A DNA stretch of 64,000 nucleotides from Anagrus nilaparvatae (GCA_022575985.1 JAKSXM010000231.1:23164501-23228500); one strand, 5' to 3'; positions 45,125-56,640 are shown, counted from the stretch's first letter. Notes: generated from the sequence alone by a model not told the origin. Translations and numbers: made by a program.

Positions 45125-46376
45125 TTTCTGATTATTATGCGCTTAATTTGGGTTCTATCAAATTTTATAATTATTTTATAAAATTTATATAAAAAAAAAC
45201 AAGAAATTTTAAATTTATTTACGTAAAAAAATAAAAGTTTTGTCACTTTAAGTGTTACTAGGGATAATTTAAATTTATTAAGGTAGCCTGATTAATAAAA
45301 AAATTTTATTTTTTTATTGAGATTCCCGAAAAAAAATTTAAATTTATGTTACCTTAGCGGTTTCCTAGTACATCATTAATTATAAGCAAAAAAAATTTTT
45401 TTTTTTTTTATTAATAGTTTATTTTCTCGTTATCAACCTTAATTTATATGAATTTTGTTTTTCAATTTCAAATTTTTACCGTTTTTATATCCAAGTAACT
45501 TGTAGTATTAGCAGTTTACTGTTTTTCTCCCCCCCCTTCAAAAAGAATTTTTGCGCAAGCAAAAATTATCCCTTAAAATTAGGCAAAATAAATTTTAGGG
45601 TCAGATTTGAGGGCATTTAGAAAGCCAATTTGTCGCTAAGTCGCTACGTCGTTATTTTAGGATGGATGACAAGTTTTATTACTCGCAAAACTTGTCTAGG
45701 TATGTTAGAAAATGAGAAATAAAATAATATATAAAAATAATAAATTGTAAATAAAAATAAATTTTATATGTAATAAAAATAAAAATAATTAATTATATAT
45801 TTGAGAAAAAAAAATCAACTTATTTTATATCTTATTATACTAAAAGCATACAGTCGTTGTTTGTGTTATCTATATGGGAAGAAATTTTTAATAATTTAAC
45901 GTGATAATTATGACTTAATAAAATTTTTGATATCTTTATCTTGAATAAACTATATGAATTTGCTTTTTACTAAATTAAATTTAAAATATTTCTAATTGTT
46001 AAAAAAAAATTTTTAGCAAAATTCATAAATAAAAAAAAATTTTATTTTATAGTAAAAGTGTAAACGATCGCGAGAAAGGCAGTATATCGTGCGCGCATAA
46101 AACACGTTTTGATTTATTCAAGTACAAAGATGTGCACTCTCGAGAATTTAAGCGCGTAAATTTATGGGGGAGGTAATGATTTTACCTGAGCTAATACACA
46201 CACATACAATTTCACTCTCGATAATTTTATCTTACAAAGAAGTTATATTATTTTCTTTAAAAAAAAATTTTTAATTTAATTTTCGAAAAAGAAAAAATTT
46301 TAATTTTTGACTAAAAAAAAATTTTTAATTAAAAAAAAAATATATATCATCATGTCATTTCCTTACAATTACCGAA
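45125..46376 (-). other. Gypsy copy 2 5' leader
   Basis: About 1.25 kb of AT-rich non-coding sequence between primer-binding site and first ORF. Contains long A/T runs; a packaging signal would be expected here but none can be recognised. Confidence 0.5.
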
Positions 46377-46392
46377 ATTAGTTGGGCGCCAT
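46377..46392 (-). promoter_or_regulatory. Primer-binding site, tRNA-Lys type
   Basis: Two to three bases inside the 5' LTR the minus strand reads TGGCGCCCAACTAATTTC. TGGCGCCCAAC is the complement of a lysine tRNA 3' end, a primer used by many gypsy elements. Confidence 0.75.
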
Positions 46393-46394
46393 AT

Positions 46395-47423
46395 TGTAAT
46401 GTGGTTATTTCTAAGAACCGGAAATAATATCATTAATTAAATCGTCGTTAAATTAAATATTGCTAGTCGCGTGGTCAATCTATTATACATGGAACTTACC
46501 TTTTCTCTATAGGTTAGAGAGAGACGTATATACTTAAAAATATCAAGGTCGAGGAATATAAGGAAACGAAAGAATGATGATATATATATTTTTATGATTC
46601 TATTATATTAATAATTAAATAACTCCTTTTTTTATTATTAAAGATAACACAAAATTAACTTTTATTAATAATTATTACAACTTTTTATACTTATAACTAA
46701 AACTAAATTTTCCACAAAATTAATAATAATATTCACTGTCTTTTCACTAATCAATAAATTTCACTGTCTTTTTAATTAACTAAATATTAACCGAACACAC
46801 ACACTTTTTCTTAATCAACACACGGAGTCGAAAGCTTACCTTCGTCGTTTGCCTGTTGATGAATTTCTTCCTGATCCATGATTTATAACGAAATAAAGTT
46901 AGAAATTATTAATTTGATCTTCGTCGATAATCTCTTGAAATTAATAACTGCCTCGTGATTAAAACTGTAGATTTTTATTTTATCACGTGCACGCAATTTC
47001 TTGAAAAATGTTCGATGAAAAATATAATAATTTACAATCACTTTTATTAAAAATCACGGTTGAATTTATCACAAGTAACAAAAAGATATTTTTCTCGGAC
47101 GTCCGTAATTAGTATTGCAAAAGTAAGCGGTGATTTTATTTTTATAAAACTCTCAAAAATGGTTGACGACAATAATTTAATAATCTCTCGATAAATTATA
47201 TGCGTGACCTATATGTATAAAAGCCGGTCGTCAAGTGTCGCGTGCCGGTCGTCTTCCTTTTTCCCTCTCCTTCTCTTCTTCCTTCACAGTCGTCGCGTGT
47301 GTGTGTTCTTATGTGTACCTATATTTTCTTATCTTCCTAAATCTAATATAAAATTTATAATCTTTGGCGGTACAATAAATTATAATTAAATTTGAATAAT
47401 TTTAAAATTGTAACAACGTTACA
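46395..47423 (-). repeat. Gypsy copy 2 5' LTR
   Basis: 1029 bp, same length as the other LTR. Contains the leader exon used by the predicted spliced RNA. Confidence 0.95.
46840..46879 (-). CDS. Leader mini-exon in the LTR (start codon for ORF3)
   Basis: ATG at 46879-46877 opens 13 codons beginning MDQEEIHQQAND and ends in phase 1 at AAG|GTAAGC, a near-consensus splice donor. The acceptor at 40384 resumes in the complementary phase and continues in the ORF3 frame. The identical exon exists in the other LTR at 38096-38057. The frame without splicing closes almost at once (TAA within the donor), so splicing is needed to use this ATG productively. Confidence 0.65.
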
Positions 47424-47427
47424 CACG
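47424..47427. repeat. Gypsy copy 2 target-site duplication (CACG), right
   Basis: Matches 37608-37611. Confidence 0.9.
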
Positions 47428-47620
47428 TTCACTGAAAAATATGTAGATTATCGAAGGGCACACTTTAAAGCGGCCAGACGTTATTGAAAAAAAATTATAT
47501 ATATATTTTTTTTTTATATGATGTAGCACGCCGGCCAAGATGCACGCCGCGTTTCTTCTTATGCTTGGTTCAAACTTTTTGCGAAAACTCACTTAATCTT
47601 AATTTTTCCGGGATGCCAGA
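47428..47620 (-). other. BEL/Pao leader, 5' part, with primer-binding site
   Basis: Sequence continuous with 37607 before the gypsy insertion. Minus strand next to the LTR reads TC then TGGCATCCCGG, a TGG-starting primer-binding site after a 2-nt spacer; I could not name the tRNA. Confidence 0.55.
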
Positions 47621-47836
47621 TGTTGACGCAGAGGTTTTTTATAATTAAAATGAAAATGAACACAATTATATTTTGAAAATATAGTTTTTATTTTTTATTT
47701 TATATTTCAGTGTTCATGTCTTGCGAGCATGAACGTGTACGACGTACTGAAAGGGACGCCGTTATACAAGTTGGGGGGTTGACACGCGCGCTGCTATTTA
47801 CATATACACACATAACTTAATCACTTAATTTATGAC
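47621..47836 (-). repeat. BEL/Pao 5' LTR fragment
   Basis: Starts TGTTGACGCAGAGG and matches 25687-25895; similarity stops at about 47836, so the distal part is missing. Confidence 0.75.
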
Positions 47837-48249
47837 AATTAGGGATCCAAACACTTGTCTTGCCACTCCTATTAACCGCTTATCAGCGTTGCCCACTCTG
47901 CACTACGTGAAGGTAAGAGTTGACTTGCTCCGGTTTCCCGGAGTTATTGCAGTGTTTAGTGAACGTTTACCTAAGTTAACTTTGCTGCTCTATTTTAACA
48001 TGAAACATGTTCATTGGATGGGGTATCTGAAAAAGTTTGGCTAGGCAGGGGGGGGGGGGGTGAAAAAGTGATGTTTGTAGGGAAGGGGTGAATAATTGAC
48101 GTTTTAAGGGGAGTGAAAAAGGGAGGTTTTTAGGGAGGGTATGAAATATCGACGTTTAAGAAGGGGGGGGGGGATAAATTGGCTTAGAATATTTTCGATT
48201 TACGGAATTCAGTGCAACAATGGTAGTAATAGAATTAATAATAGCTATG
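47837..48249. other. Spacer with a probable CATGGAACATG-type element fragment
   Basis: AACATGAAACATGTT at 47998 is followed by G-rich irregular repeats to about 48174 (GGGGTGAATAATTGACG and similar). This resembles the element at 15676-16196. The rest is unrecognised. Confidence 0.4.
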
Positions 48250-49178
48250 TTACGGCAAAGGATAAAAAAATTGCTGAGGAGAAATTTAATCAGGCAAGGC
48301 ATGGGGTCAATTACTGGATGGAAGACCACGGCCTACAGCTTGCAACTGCAAAGACTAAGATTGTGATGAATAGGACACTATTCATCCGTAAAAATATTGA
48401 GAACATTATCCCAATATGTATTGGGGAGGATATGATAGAAACGAAGGATAATTTTTAAATAAGTACTAGGGAGTGCTTGGGAGTGCTGTTGGACAAGAAA
48501 CTTACCTACATGGCGCAGATTCGAAGAAGCTCACTACTGTGTTAAGCAGGCTAATGAGAAGACTAGAAACTCCTTTATGGTGCATAATTATGGGCTGGCT
48601 GCATAAAGAAGGTCACTTATGAGTCTAAGCTTACGAGCGTCCAAAGGCAAGGAGCCCTATGAATCTTCTGTGCCTATCTCACAGTATCCTTGGAGGCCGC
48701 TCTAATCATTGCCGGGGTAATTCCGATGCTGGCTCTTGAGAGACAGTACATCTTTCTGAACAAAGAGAGGGAAGGCATTGACCACGCAAAGGCTACTTCG
48801 CATTAGATCAGTCTAAGTGAGTGGCAGGACCGTTGGACCGACTACTCGGAAAGCAAATGGACCAAGAGGTTGATAGGAGAGATATCACCTTGGATAAATA
48901 GAGGGCACGGGGACATTAATTATTTTTTGACTCAATCCTTAAGCGGACATGAGCTTTTTTGCTCCTACCTCTTTCGGATCCAGAAGATGATAAGCGCTGA
49001 ATATATTTACTGTCCGGGAAAACAAGATACGCCGGAATATACATTCTTCGAATGCGACATATGGGCCGTTAAAAAGTATCAATTAGAAACTAACATTGGT
49101 AAAATCACACCTGAGAATGTGGTTAGCTTGATTTTTCGAAATGAAGAAGTATGGTCCGAAATTAGCCAGTATGTGTAG
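48250..49178 (+). pseudogene. RT C-terminal fragment of the truncated non-LTR copy
   Basis: Frames at 48250-48458 and 48870-49178 keep protein similarity to ORF2 of the full-length copy (8020-9000). Between them the frame is destroyed by deletions around 48460-48560 and 48700. The final Cys/His motif CPG-(X8)-YTFFEC is recognisable. Confidence 0.7.
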
Positions 49179-49700
49179 TACATACTTCGCACCAAGTAAC
49201 CTGAAGTCTAAGGTATAGGCTAATATTTAGACATACTGCGGTTATCCGGACGATTACAGGTGTTGCACTAACAATAATTTCTGCACTTACTCTTGATACC
49301 GCAATAAATCGTAGATGGTAGGATAATATTTATTTTTATTTATTTATTTACTTTTGACGATATTGGGAAATGACCTATAATTTTTAGCTAATATATATTT
49401 TATTGAAGATGACAGTGCGCGGGAATTTTTTTTTGCGATGGAATTTTAATCAGATGGATGACGGAGTCCATAGCCAGACTGGTGAGTCACTGGATGCAAG
49501 TCAAAATGGAGTTCAAGAATAAAACTAAATGGCCTTGAACCTGTCCTGAAGTTAAGTGAAAACAGGGATAGTCTCGCATAAGGTAGGAAGGGAGTGGAGT
49601 TTTAGTGGAATGCCCAGGTAAGGGCCAGTCCCACACAACTGTCAGTCCGGATGCTGAACAGTATGCGTATCGCATTTCTCTACTTCCTATGCAAAAAAAA
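48250..49700 (+). mobile_element. 5'-truncated non-LTR retrotransposon, relative of 4740-9554
   Basis: Begins within RT downstream of YADD (AKDKKIAEEKFNQ, YWMEDHGLQLATAKT) and continues through VIP-like, ISPWINRGHGDINYFLTQSL and CPGKQDTPEYTFFEC to a 3' region matching 9040-9540 and an A-run ending at 49700. Divergence from the first copy is clear, with many indels. Confidence 0.8.
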
Positions 49701-51409
49701 TACCCTGCCAACTAGTTGGCACTAAGATTCCTCAAACAATGAGCTTAATACATTAATATGCCACTGATATCATCGATTACAACCATGCATTCATACATGC
49801 ATTTCTCTCTTAATTCCATAATATTTTTGAAATATCACCGGTTACAATATTTTCAGATATTAGTACTTTCATTGAAATATATCGACGCTACTAGCGAATA
49901 AAATGCCATTCCGATTGAGGATGGAAAACTATGCTAACTAAATTGTAATTGGAAGACTGCGACAACTAAAAGTAAAACCGAATACTCTGCCAGCTCAAAT
50001 TCGGATACGAACGCTACGCCAACTTGAATTATAAATGGAAGACTGAGACAACTGAAATTATAATTCGAAAACTATGCCAACTCACCAAAAATTAAAATTC
50101 CAATTTTGACTAGCGCAGTACTTTTATAATAAAGCAAATTTTTATTTTTTAAATGGGTTTTGGGGTTTTCCACTATAACGGAGTGATAAATTGAAAAATA
50201 AAAGTAAATGAATTTACTTCTTGACGCCCGGGTATTAGGGTTCTAGAAAACAAATTTGACGGAAAAATTTTTAATTTTTGACTCTGAAATATTTCCAAAA
50301 CATTCCAAGATAGCGTAACAAAAATGATCAAACTTACATGAAATAGACTAAAGACTATAATGTTTTGTCATTGCTTGAGGAACCGTAGTGCCAATAATTT
50401 TGCAGCGTTTTTAATGAATATGTTAATTTATTCATTTAAAAAATCTTTAGAAATCATTTATAAATATTAAAGCTATTAATAAAAATACACTGATTCTTAA
50501 AACTATAAACTATTCTTTTAATTGTTATGTTAACATTATTTTGATAAAAAGTAAAATTCCTTATCAAATATTTTTGAGAAATTTGAAAGTAAATTTTTAT
50601 TTTTTAAATGGCTTTCGGGGTTTCCCACTATAACGGAGTGATGAATTGAAAAATAAAAGTTAATAAATTTTATTCTTGTGTATTAGGGTTCTGAAAAAAC
50701 AAATTTGACTGGAAAATTTTTAATTTTGATTCTGATATGGATTTTTTTCCCTCCCGGGCGTAAAACACGTGCGTAAAACTTTGCAAAGAATTTTCTGCAC
50801 TTGTTTTACGCCTAGGTAGGCAAAAAATATTGTAAGCATCATGGACTAAATACTTTAGACACTAGCGTGAACACATATGAACACACGTGATCACGCTAGT
50901 ACCAAAACTTTTGTGCTCTTGATACTTAATATACAATTGTTGAATTATAAAAAGAGAAGTCTTAAAAATGAAAAATTAATAAAATTAGTTAGTGAGCAGC
51001 AAAAATTACAAAATTTATTTATTCATAGCTTTTGATTGAGAAAAACATAAGAGGCATTTTAGAAATAACACATCTTTTTACAAAATCTATAATCGTTAAA
51101 TTAAAAAAAAAAAGTATATATAAGAAAAAATAATAATTTGTGCATACTATCGACTCTAAATAATAATATTTTCCAGACAATTATCATAACATTTTTTTTC
51201 AATAAGTAGCACACATAATAGTACAAACATTTATTTTTTTTTATAATTATATATCTGTAGTTTTTTACTATACAGATTTAATTTAAAACCTTAAAAATAT
51301 AATTGTTACTTTGGATGCAAGTTTTTACTTTTATATAACTTATTAATAATTAAATTTTTTATATTAATCAAAAAAATAAAATAAAATGACTATATACATT
51401 TTTAGAATC
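49701..51409. repeat. Non-coding region with a 140-bp direct repeat and short inverted repeats
   Basis: 50146-50290 and 50598-50740 are direct copies (shared CACTATAACGGAGTGAT, GTATTAGGGTTCT, ACAAATTTGAC). 49920-50090 has loose repeats around GGAAGACTG-GACAACT. 50760-50812 and 50866-50902 contain short inverted repeats (CGTAAAACA-; ACTAGCGTGA-TCACGCTAGT). No gene seen. Confidence 0.55.
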
Positions 51410-51926
51410 TTAATCTTTTAAAATATTATTATAAAATGAGCAATGCTCTTTTGGAATATAGCCTTTTTCAAGCATTAACTCAATATCTTTTTTTTTGCTA
51501 ATTGTTAAAGGGATTTTTTCTTCGTGTGCTGGATTTACTTCAGCATCTTTTAAGTCCGTTAAATTATATATTTTTTTTTAAATTTTTATTTTTTTCGGCT
51601 CTGGAATAATATCATCTGGTTTTTCGGGATTTTCATTTCTTAGGTCCACGCGTGTTACAAAAAAATCTTCATCAGGTCTTATAACTATTTCCTTAATGGT
51701 GGACGTTTTAGCCAATGTCCAGTTGAATAAATGTGAAATAGTTTCGAAGTTTTGAATTTGAGATTGGTTTATCTCCTTTACTTTATATTTCTCGCCTGTC
51801 TGCTTTGCTTCTTTCATGTGTTCGACCCACTGATCTTGCGTAAATACGCTTTTATTCTTAACATGATTCTCAATACAGGCATGCATGGAATCACCATCAC
51901 ACTCACTATGTCCAACTTCAAAAAAT
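51410..51926 (-). pseudogene. Family gene, last exon, one TAA
   Basis: Acceptor CTTTTAG completes the Arg codon of THR and leads into FFEVGHSECDGDSMHACIE, then QDQWVEHMKEAKQTGEKYKV, FETISHLFNWTLAKTSTIKE and PDEDFFVTRVDL. A TAA at about 51577 follows KKIKI; the same frame continues with KKIYNLTDLKDAEVNPAHEE and EKGYIPKEHCSFYNN to a stop at 51412-51410. Confidence 0.72.
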
Positions 51927-52308
51927 CTAAAAGTAAATATATTCTTAGGCTATATAAGGCATATAGTATTTTTAGAAAAATAAAATATATAGTTAAAAAA
52001 TGCAAAAATTTAATCGCTTAAATTCTTGTCTAAATCGTATAACAATGTTTAAACGATAAATATTGCATAAATTAATGATTTTTCAATAATAAGTATGAAG
52101 TTAATTGGCCAGATTCTTAAATTTACAATTTTTTAGTTAATAATCAATATACAGAAATGTTTACATTACTATAAATAATTATTTTATTTAAAAAAATTAT
52201 CGAATATGGAAAATTGAAAACGATAGTGATGTAGAGGAACTAAAAAGAAAATTTCAGATAAGAGAAAAATTTTTTAAAAAAATTTTTCTCTCTCTCTATC
52301 ATATTATT

Positions 52309-52841
52309 AAGGTAGTTCACCAGTAATTTAGACGACAATAGAAATCGCTAAAATTTTTCTAGGGGCTTTATATTATAATAATACACATAAAAATAAAATT
52401 TTAAGAAAATTGTGGTTTTCGTATAGGAGATACAAAGCTCCAAAGTTGAATTCTTATACATTGCAAGCATAGGAGCCGAGTCAGAAAACACGGATTTGAG
52501 ATTTTATTTACTGTCAACGCCGAAACTGAACAATAGATTTTAAAAAAAAAATTGCAACAAGTAAATTAATTGTTGAAGTAACTTCTATTCGATTTTTAAA
52601 TAAATTGTGGTTTTCGTATAAAAGATATTTTAATTAGAAAAAATAAAAAAATGATGAAAATTTTAAGGTGACAACGTCGACGTTTAAAATACACGCATAA
52701 TATTATAATAATAATCATGTAAATAAAATCGTGCACCTAAAAAAATTGTGCGACGTTGTCGTACTTTTTTTTTTATTTAAACTACCACGAAAAATGATCT
52801 GTCAAAATACCGAAATTTTAATTGTCTGGTGAAGAACCTTA
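52309..52841. mobile_element. MITE-like element with imperfect inverted ends
   Basis: AAGGTAGTTCACCAG at the left pairs with the complement of AAGGTTCTTCACCAG at the right, about 530 bp apart; non-coding. It lies in the last intron of the family gene. No target duplication is certain. Confidence 0.45.
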
Positions 52842-52885
52842 GAGAAGCGAAAACCCTGCGCGCGCACGACCATACGATAGAATTG

Positions 52886-53289
52886 TTAAGAGTTCTGCCT
52901 GGACGCCATATTGTTTTTCAAATTTTTTATTTCTTTTTCGTTTTTTTATTAAATTATAAATTTTTTTTGCATCTTATCAGAGTTGTCCCACATTCTTTAT
53001 TCAATTTAGAAAAGTTTGGCATAAACACTTTTTTAATTTAATCAAAAATAAGGACATGATTTGGTGAGAAAAATTTTGAGTAAACTTTTTTTGACAATAA
53101 ATTTTTCTCACCAAATCATGTCCTTATTTTTGATTAAATTAAAAAAGTGTTTATGCCAAACTTTTCTAAATTGAATAAAGAATGTGGGACAACTATGATA
53201 AGATGCAAAAAAAATTTCTAATTTAATAAAAAAACGAAAAAGAAATAAAAAATTTGAAAAACAATATGGCGTCCAGGCAGAACTCTTAA
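52886..53289. mobile_element. 404-bp near-perfect palindrome (fold-back MITE)
   Basis: TTAAGAGTTCTGCCTGGACG at the left is mirrored at the right end; arms of about 190 bp differ at only a few positions and meet near 53087. The open frames on each strand are mirror images of the same AT-rich arm. Confidence 0.85.
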
Positions 53290-53512
53290 ATAAATAACTA
53301 TATTCTACAATACTTTTTTCATATTTTATAATTTTTTTATACAAAACTTTACTTAAAAAGTTTTAAAATTTTCTATTATAAAATGTCGTCCCATAAGAAT
53401 CACGTGTATAAGATGCTCGAAAAAGCAAAATTATTTTTTATTATTTAACAATGAAGGAGTCACCCTGGGGTCTTTAAATTTTAAATATATGTTTCTTATT
53501 ATGACTATTTGT

Positions 53513-56042
53513 TATATGACGCATTATTTTTTTTTTACTACTTAATTCGGACAAAAAACTGAAAAAAAAAATTTGAAAGGACATCGATATGACCCGTGTT
53601 TTCTGGTAGTTTGAACCTTCAGAAAAGAACAAGAAATCGGCGATAGGTGCCAAAAAGATTTTTCCATTTTTATGTCAAAAACTGCCTTTTTTCATAACTG
53701 AGCTACCCGATTTTCGAAAATTTTTATTTTAGGGGTTTTTCACGGTATTTTTCGGGATTTTTGTTTAAAAAAAGTTAAAACAAGTTCAAAACTAATAGAA
53801 AAAAGGATTTAGCATCGGTTTTTAGCAATATTTTGACATTTATGAGATAGAAAACCTGTTTTTATTTTTTGCTTTTTTTCAAATTTGGTTTTATTACTTT
53901 TTCATGCATCTTAGGCTGTTCTTAATCTATGTAAGAGTTAAAATGGTAAATATTGATAATTATTAGTCCAAATTGATTGTTACATACCATTAAGATGCTC
54001 TAAAATAATTATTTTAATGCGCTACAATGATAGAACCCGAGAGTCCCAATTTTTTAATTCTTGTTAAAATGAAGTAATTATACTTTTCTATCTTAACTAT
54101 TTTGTCTATTTTATTTTTATCTCATAAAATATATTTTTCCAAGCAAATAAAACTCCATTATATATTATATGCCCAAATATTTTTCATTTTTACACGTTTA
54201 TAACCAATTTTTTCAGTTTTATACAATACGTAATTTTTGACTTATTATACATATTTTCAAGCTGTAAAATTAATTTAACAAGGAGAGTTCAATACATTAG
54301 GAACACAAATTACATCAAATGGTTATGAATGAGTTTATTATGTTGAAAAAATGTCGAATACTCTCCGTTCATTCCAATGGGCCTTCTGAGCCTAGAAACG
54401 CAGGGCTCAATGAAATAGGGTTTTTTGGTAATATTCAATGAAACGCTAAAACCTCGCAAGTTAACCAAAACTCTTCTAGTTGGTCTCATTTTTTTGGTGT
54501 AAGTATCACCTTTTAAACGCCTTAAACCGCGATTTTTCATCATTAATTTTTTTATTAATGTAGCCAATTAACCAAATGGCAATATTTGGCTAAAAATGAC
54601 CAATTTTTAAATTGCTGCCAAATTTGTAATTTTTGACGAAAATGGGTTTTTTAAGTCTCAAAATATTTCCGCAAGCTTCAAGTTTCCAAAAATTTTTTAC
54701 TCGTCTCATTTCCTTGAGTCGTTTTTAAGATACGGTTCTTCAAAGTTAACATTAAAAATTATCTTTTTATAAAACCATAACATTGGGACTCTGACTTCAA
54801 ATTATCATATCTGATTAACAAATAATTGAAAAAAGTAGAGTAAAGAATTTTTGGAAATTTGAAGCTTGAAGAAATATTTTGAGACTTATAAAACCCATTC
54901 TCGTCAAAAATTACAAATTTGGACGCAATTTAAAAATTGGTCATTTTTAGCCAAATATGGCCATTTGGTTAATTGGCTACATTAATAAAAAAATTAATGA
55001 CGAAAAATCGCGGTTTACGGCGTTTAAAAGGTGATACTTACACCAAAAAAATGAGACCAACTAGAAGAGTTTTGGTTAACTTGCGAGGTTTTAGCGTTTC
55101 ATTGAATATTACCAAAAAACCCTATTTCATTGAGCCCTGCGTTTCTAGGCTCAGAAGGCCCATTGGAATGAACGGAGGGTATTCGACATTTTTTTAACAT
55201 AATAAACTCATTCATAACCATTTGATGTAATTTGTGTTCCTAGTGTATTGAACTCCCCTTGTTAAATTAATTCTACAGCTTGAAAATATGCATAATCAGT
55301 CAAAAATTACGTATTGTATAAAATTGAAAAAATTGGTTATAAACGTGTAAAAATGAAAAATATTTGGGCATATAATATATAATGGAGTTTTATTTGCTTG
55401 GAAAAATATATTTTATGAGATAAAAATAAAATAGACAAAATATTTAAGATAGAAAAGTATAATTACTTCATTTTAACAAGAATTAAAAAATTGGGAATCT
55501 CGGGTTCTATCATTGTAGCGCATTAAAATAATTATTTTAGAGCATCTTAATGGTATGTAACAATCAATTTGGACTAATAATTATCAATATTTACCATTTT
55601 AACTCTTACATAGATTAAGAACAGCCTAAGATGCATCAAAAAGTAATAAAACCAAATTTGAAAAACAGCAAAAAATAAAAACAGGTTTTCTAGCTCATAA
55701 ATGTCAAAATATTGCTAAAAACCGATGCTAAATCCTTTTTTCTATTAGTTTTGAACTTGTTTTAGCTTGTTTTAAACAAAAATCCTGAAAAATACCGTGA
55801 AAAACCCCTAAAATAAAAATTTTCAAAAATCGGGTAGCTCAGTTACGAAAAATGGCAGTTTTTGACATAAAAGTGGAAAAATCTTTTTGACACCTATCTC
55901 CGATTTCTTGTTCACGATTTTTTTCGGTTTTCTGAAGGTTCAAACTACCAGAAAACACGGGTCATATCGATGTCCTTTCAAATTTTTTTTTTTCAGTTTT
56001 TTGTCCGAATTAAGTAGTAAAAAAAAAATAATGCGTCATATA
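53513..56042. mobile_element. 2.5 kb palindromic element
   Basis: Starts ATATGACGCATTATT and ends with its complement; the arms of about 1.2 kb are highly similar along their whole length and meet near 54778. Each arm contains the same open frame (54567-54310 minus; 54973-55197 plus) coding a basic peptide with KNRGLRRLKGDTYTKKMRP and CVSRLRRPIGMNG. That frame is conserved only as well as the arms in general. The outer part of the arm is related to 33826-33990. Located in the last intron of the family gene. Confidence 0.85.
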
Positions 56043-56180
56043 CCAATTTTTATGAAAATATGTACTCAAACAAAAAAGGTAGTTAACATCCTTAAGCAAC
56101 TAAAAATGCACTTTTTACCAATTTTATTTTACTCACTCCCACTACCCTGCTTATAGAAAATAAAATAGTTTTATATATTA

Positions 56181-56629
56181 AGGGGCCAAAGTTCACGTGT
56201 TTCATATAGGAATTAGGGAACTATAGCGATTTTATTGCACCATTGGTTCTATGAAACCAGGCATCGATGGTATCAGAAAGTAGGTTGGTTTTAATTCTGG
56301 AATTTCGTAGGATTGCGTGATTATAAATATTTTCTGAATTATTCGCACGACATTTTTTATTTTACAAATTATTTTCTGAGTTTGTATGATTCTGTTGAGA
56401 ATCAATTATTTTTTTTTTGTTACTAAATAAACAGTTATAACCAAAAACAAAATAGTTTTAATATGATAAATGTACTTTGCACTGAAAATTTTAGAAAATA
56501 TTTATAATCACGCAAATATACCGATTTTAAGCTTTAAAACAAGCGCAACCACTTTTGCCATAGATGCCTGGTTTTTTAGAACCAATGGCGCAAGAAAATC
56601 AATCATTCAACGCGTGACCTTTGGCCCCT
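56181..56629. mobile_element. MITE-like element next to an exon
   Basis: AGGGGCCAAAGTTCACGTG at the left and the complement of AGGGGCCAAAGGTCACGCG at the right; similarity continues inward through CATTGGTTCT and AACCAGGCATC-ATGG. About 450 bp, non-coding. Its right end is 10 bp from the fourth exon's splice donor. Confidence 0.75.
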
Positions 56630-56640
56630 GAAAAACTAAC

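Larger units (their letters stand above)
37612..47423 (-). mobile_element. Gypsy-type LTR retrotransposon, copy 2, young but internally deleted
   Basis: Two 1029-bp LTRs (37612-38640, 46395-47423) begin TGTAATGTGG and end AACGTTACA on the plus strand, differ at about five positions, and are flanked by the 4-bp duplication CACG. On the minus strand the order is primer-binding site, an N-terminal SAP-like ORF, gag, protease plus start of RT, a deletion, the end of integrase, and a third zinc-knuckle ORF. The lost RT core, RNase H and most of integrase make it non-autonomous. It sits in the leader region of the BEL/Pao element. Confidence 0.93.
25687..47836 (-). mobile_element. BEL/Pao LTR retrotransposon, decayed, carrying nested insertions
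   Basis: The element reads leftwards: 5' LTR fragment (47621-47836), leader, gag (36104-34609), pol (30246-26308) and 3' LTR (from 25687 rightwards to about 26290). The LTR identity is shown by 25687-25895 matching 47621-47836. Its leader region was hit by gypsy copy 2 (37612-47423), and the gag-protease border was hit by a fold-back element (30251-34578). Removing those two insertions leaves an element of about 8 kb, normal for the superfamily. Many stops and frame breaks make it inactive. No target duplication was identified because the 5' LTR is truncated. Confidence 0.75.

Noticed and set aside
52829..53344. Two protein-coding frames on opposite strands
   Set aside because: They are mirror images of the same AT-rich palindrome arm, rich in Phe and Tyr, with no motif.
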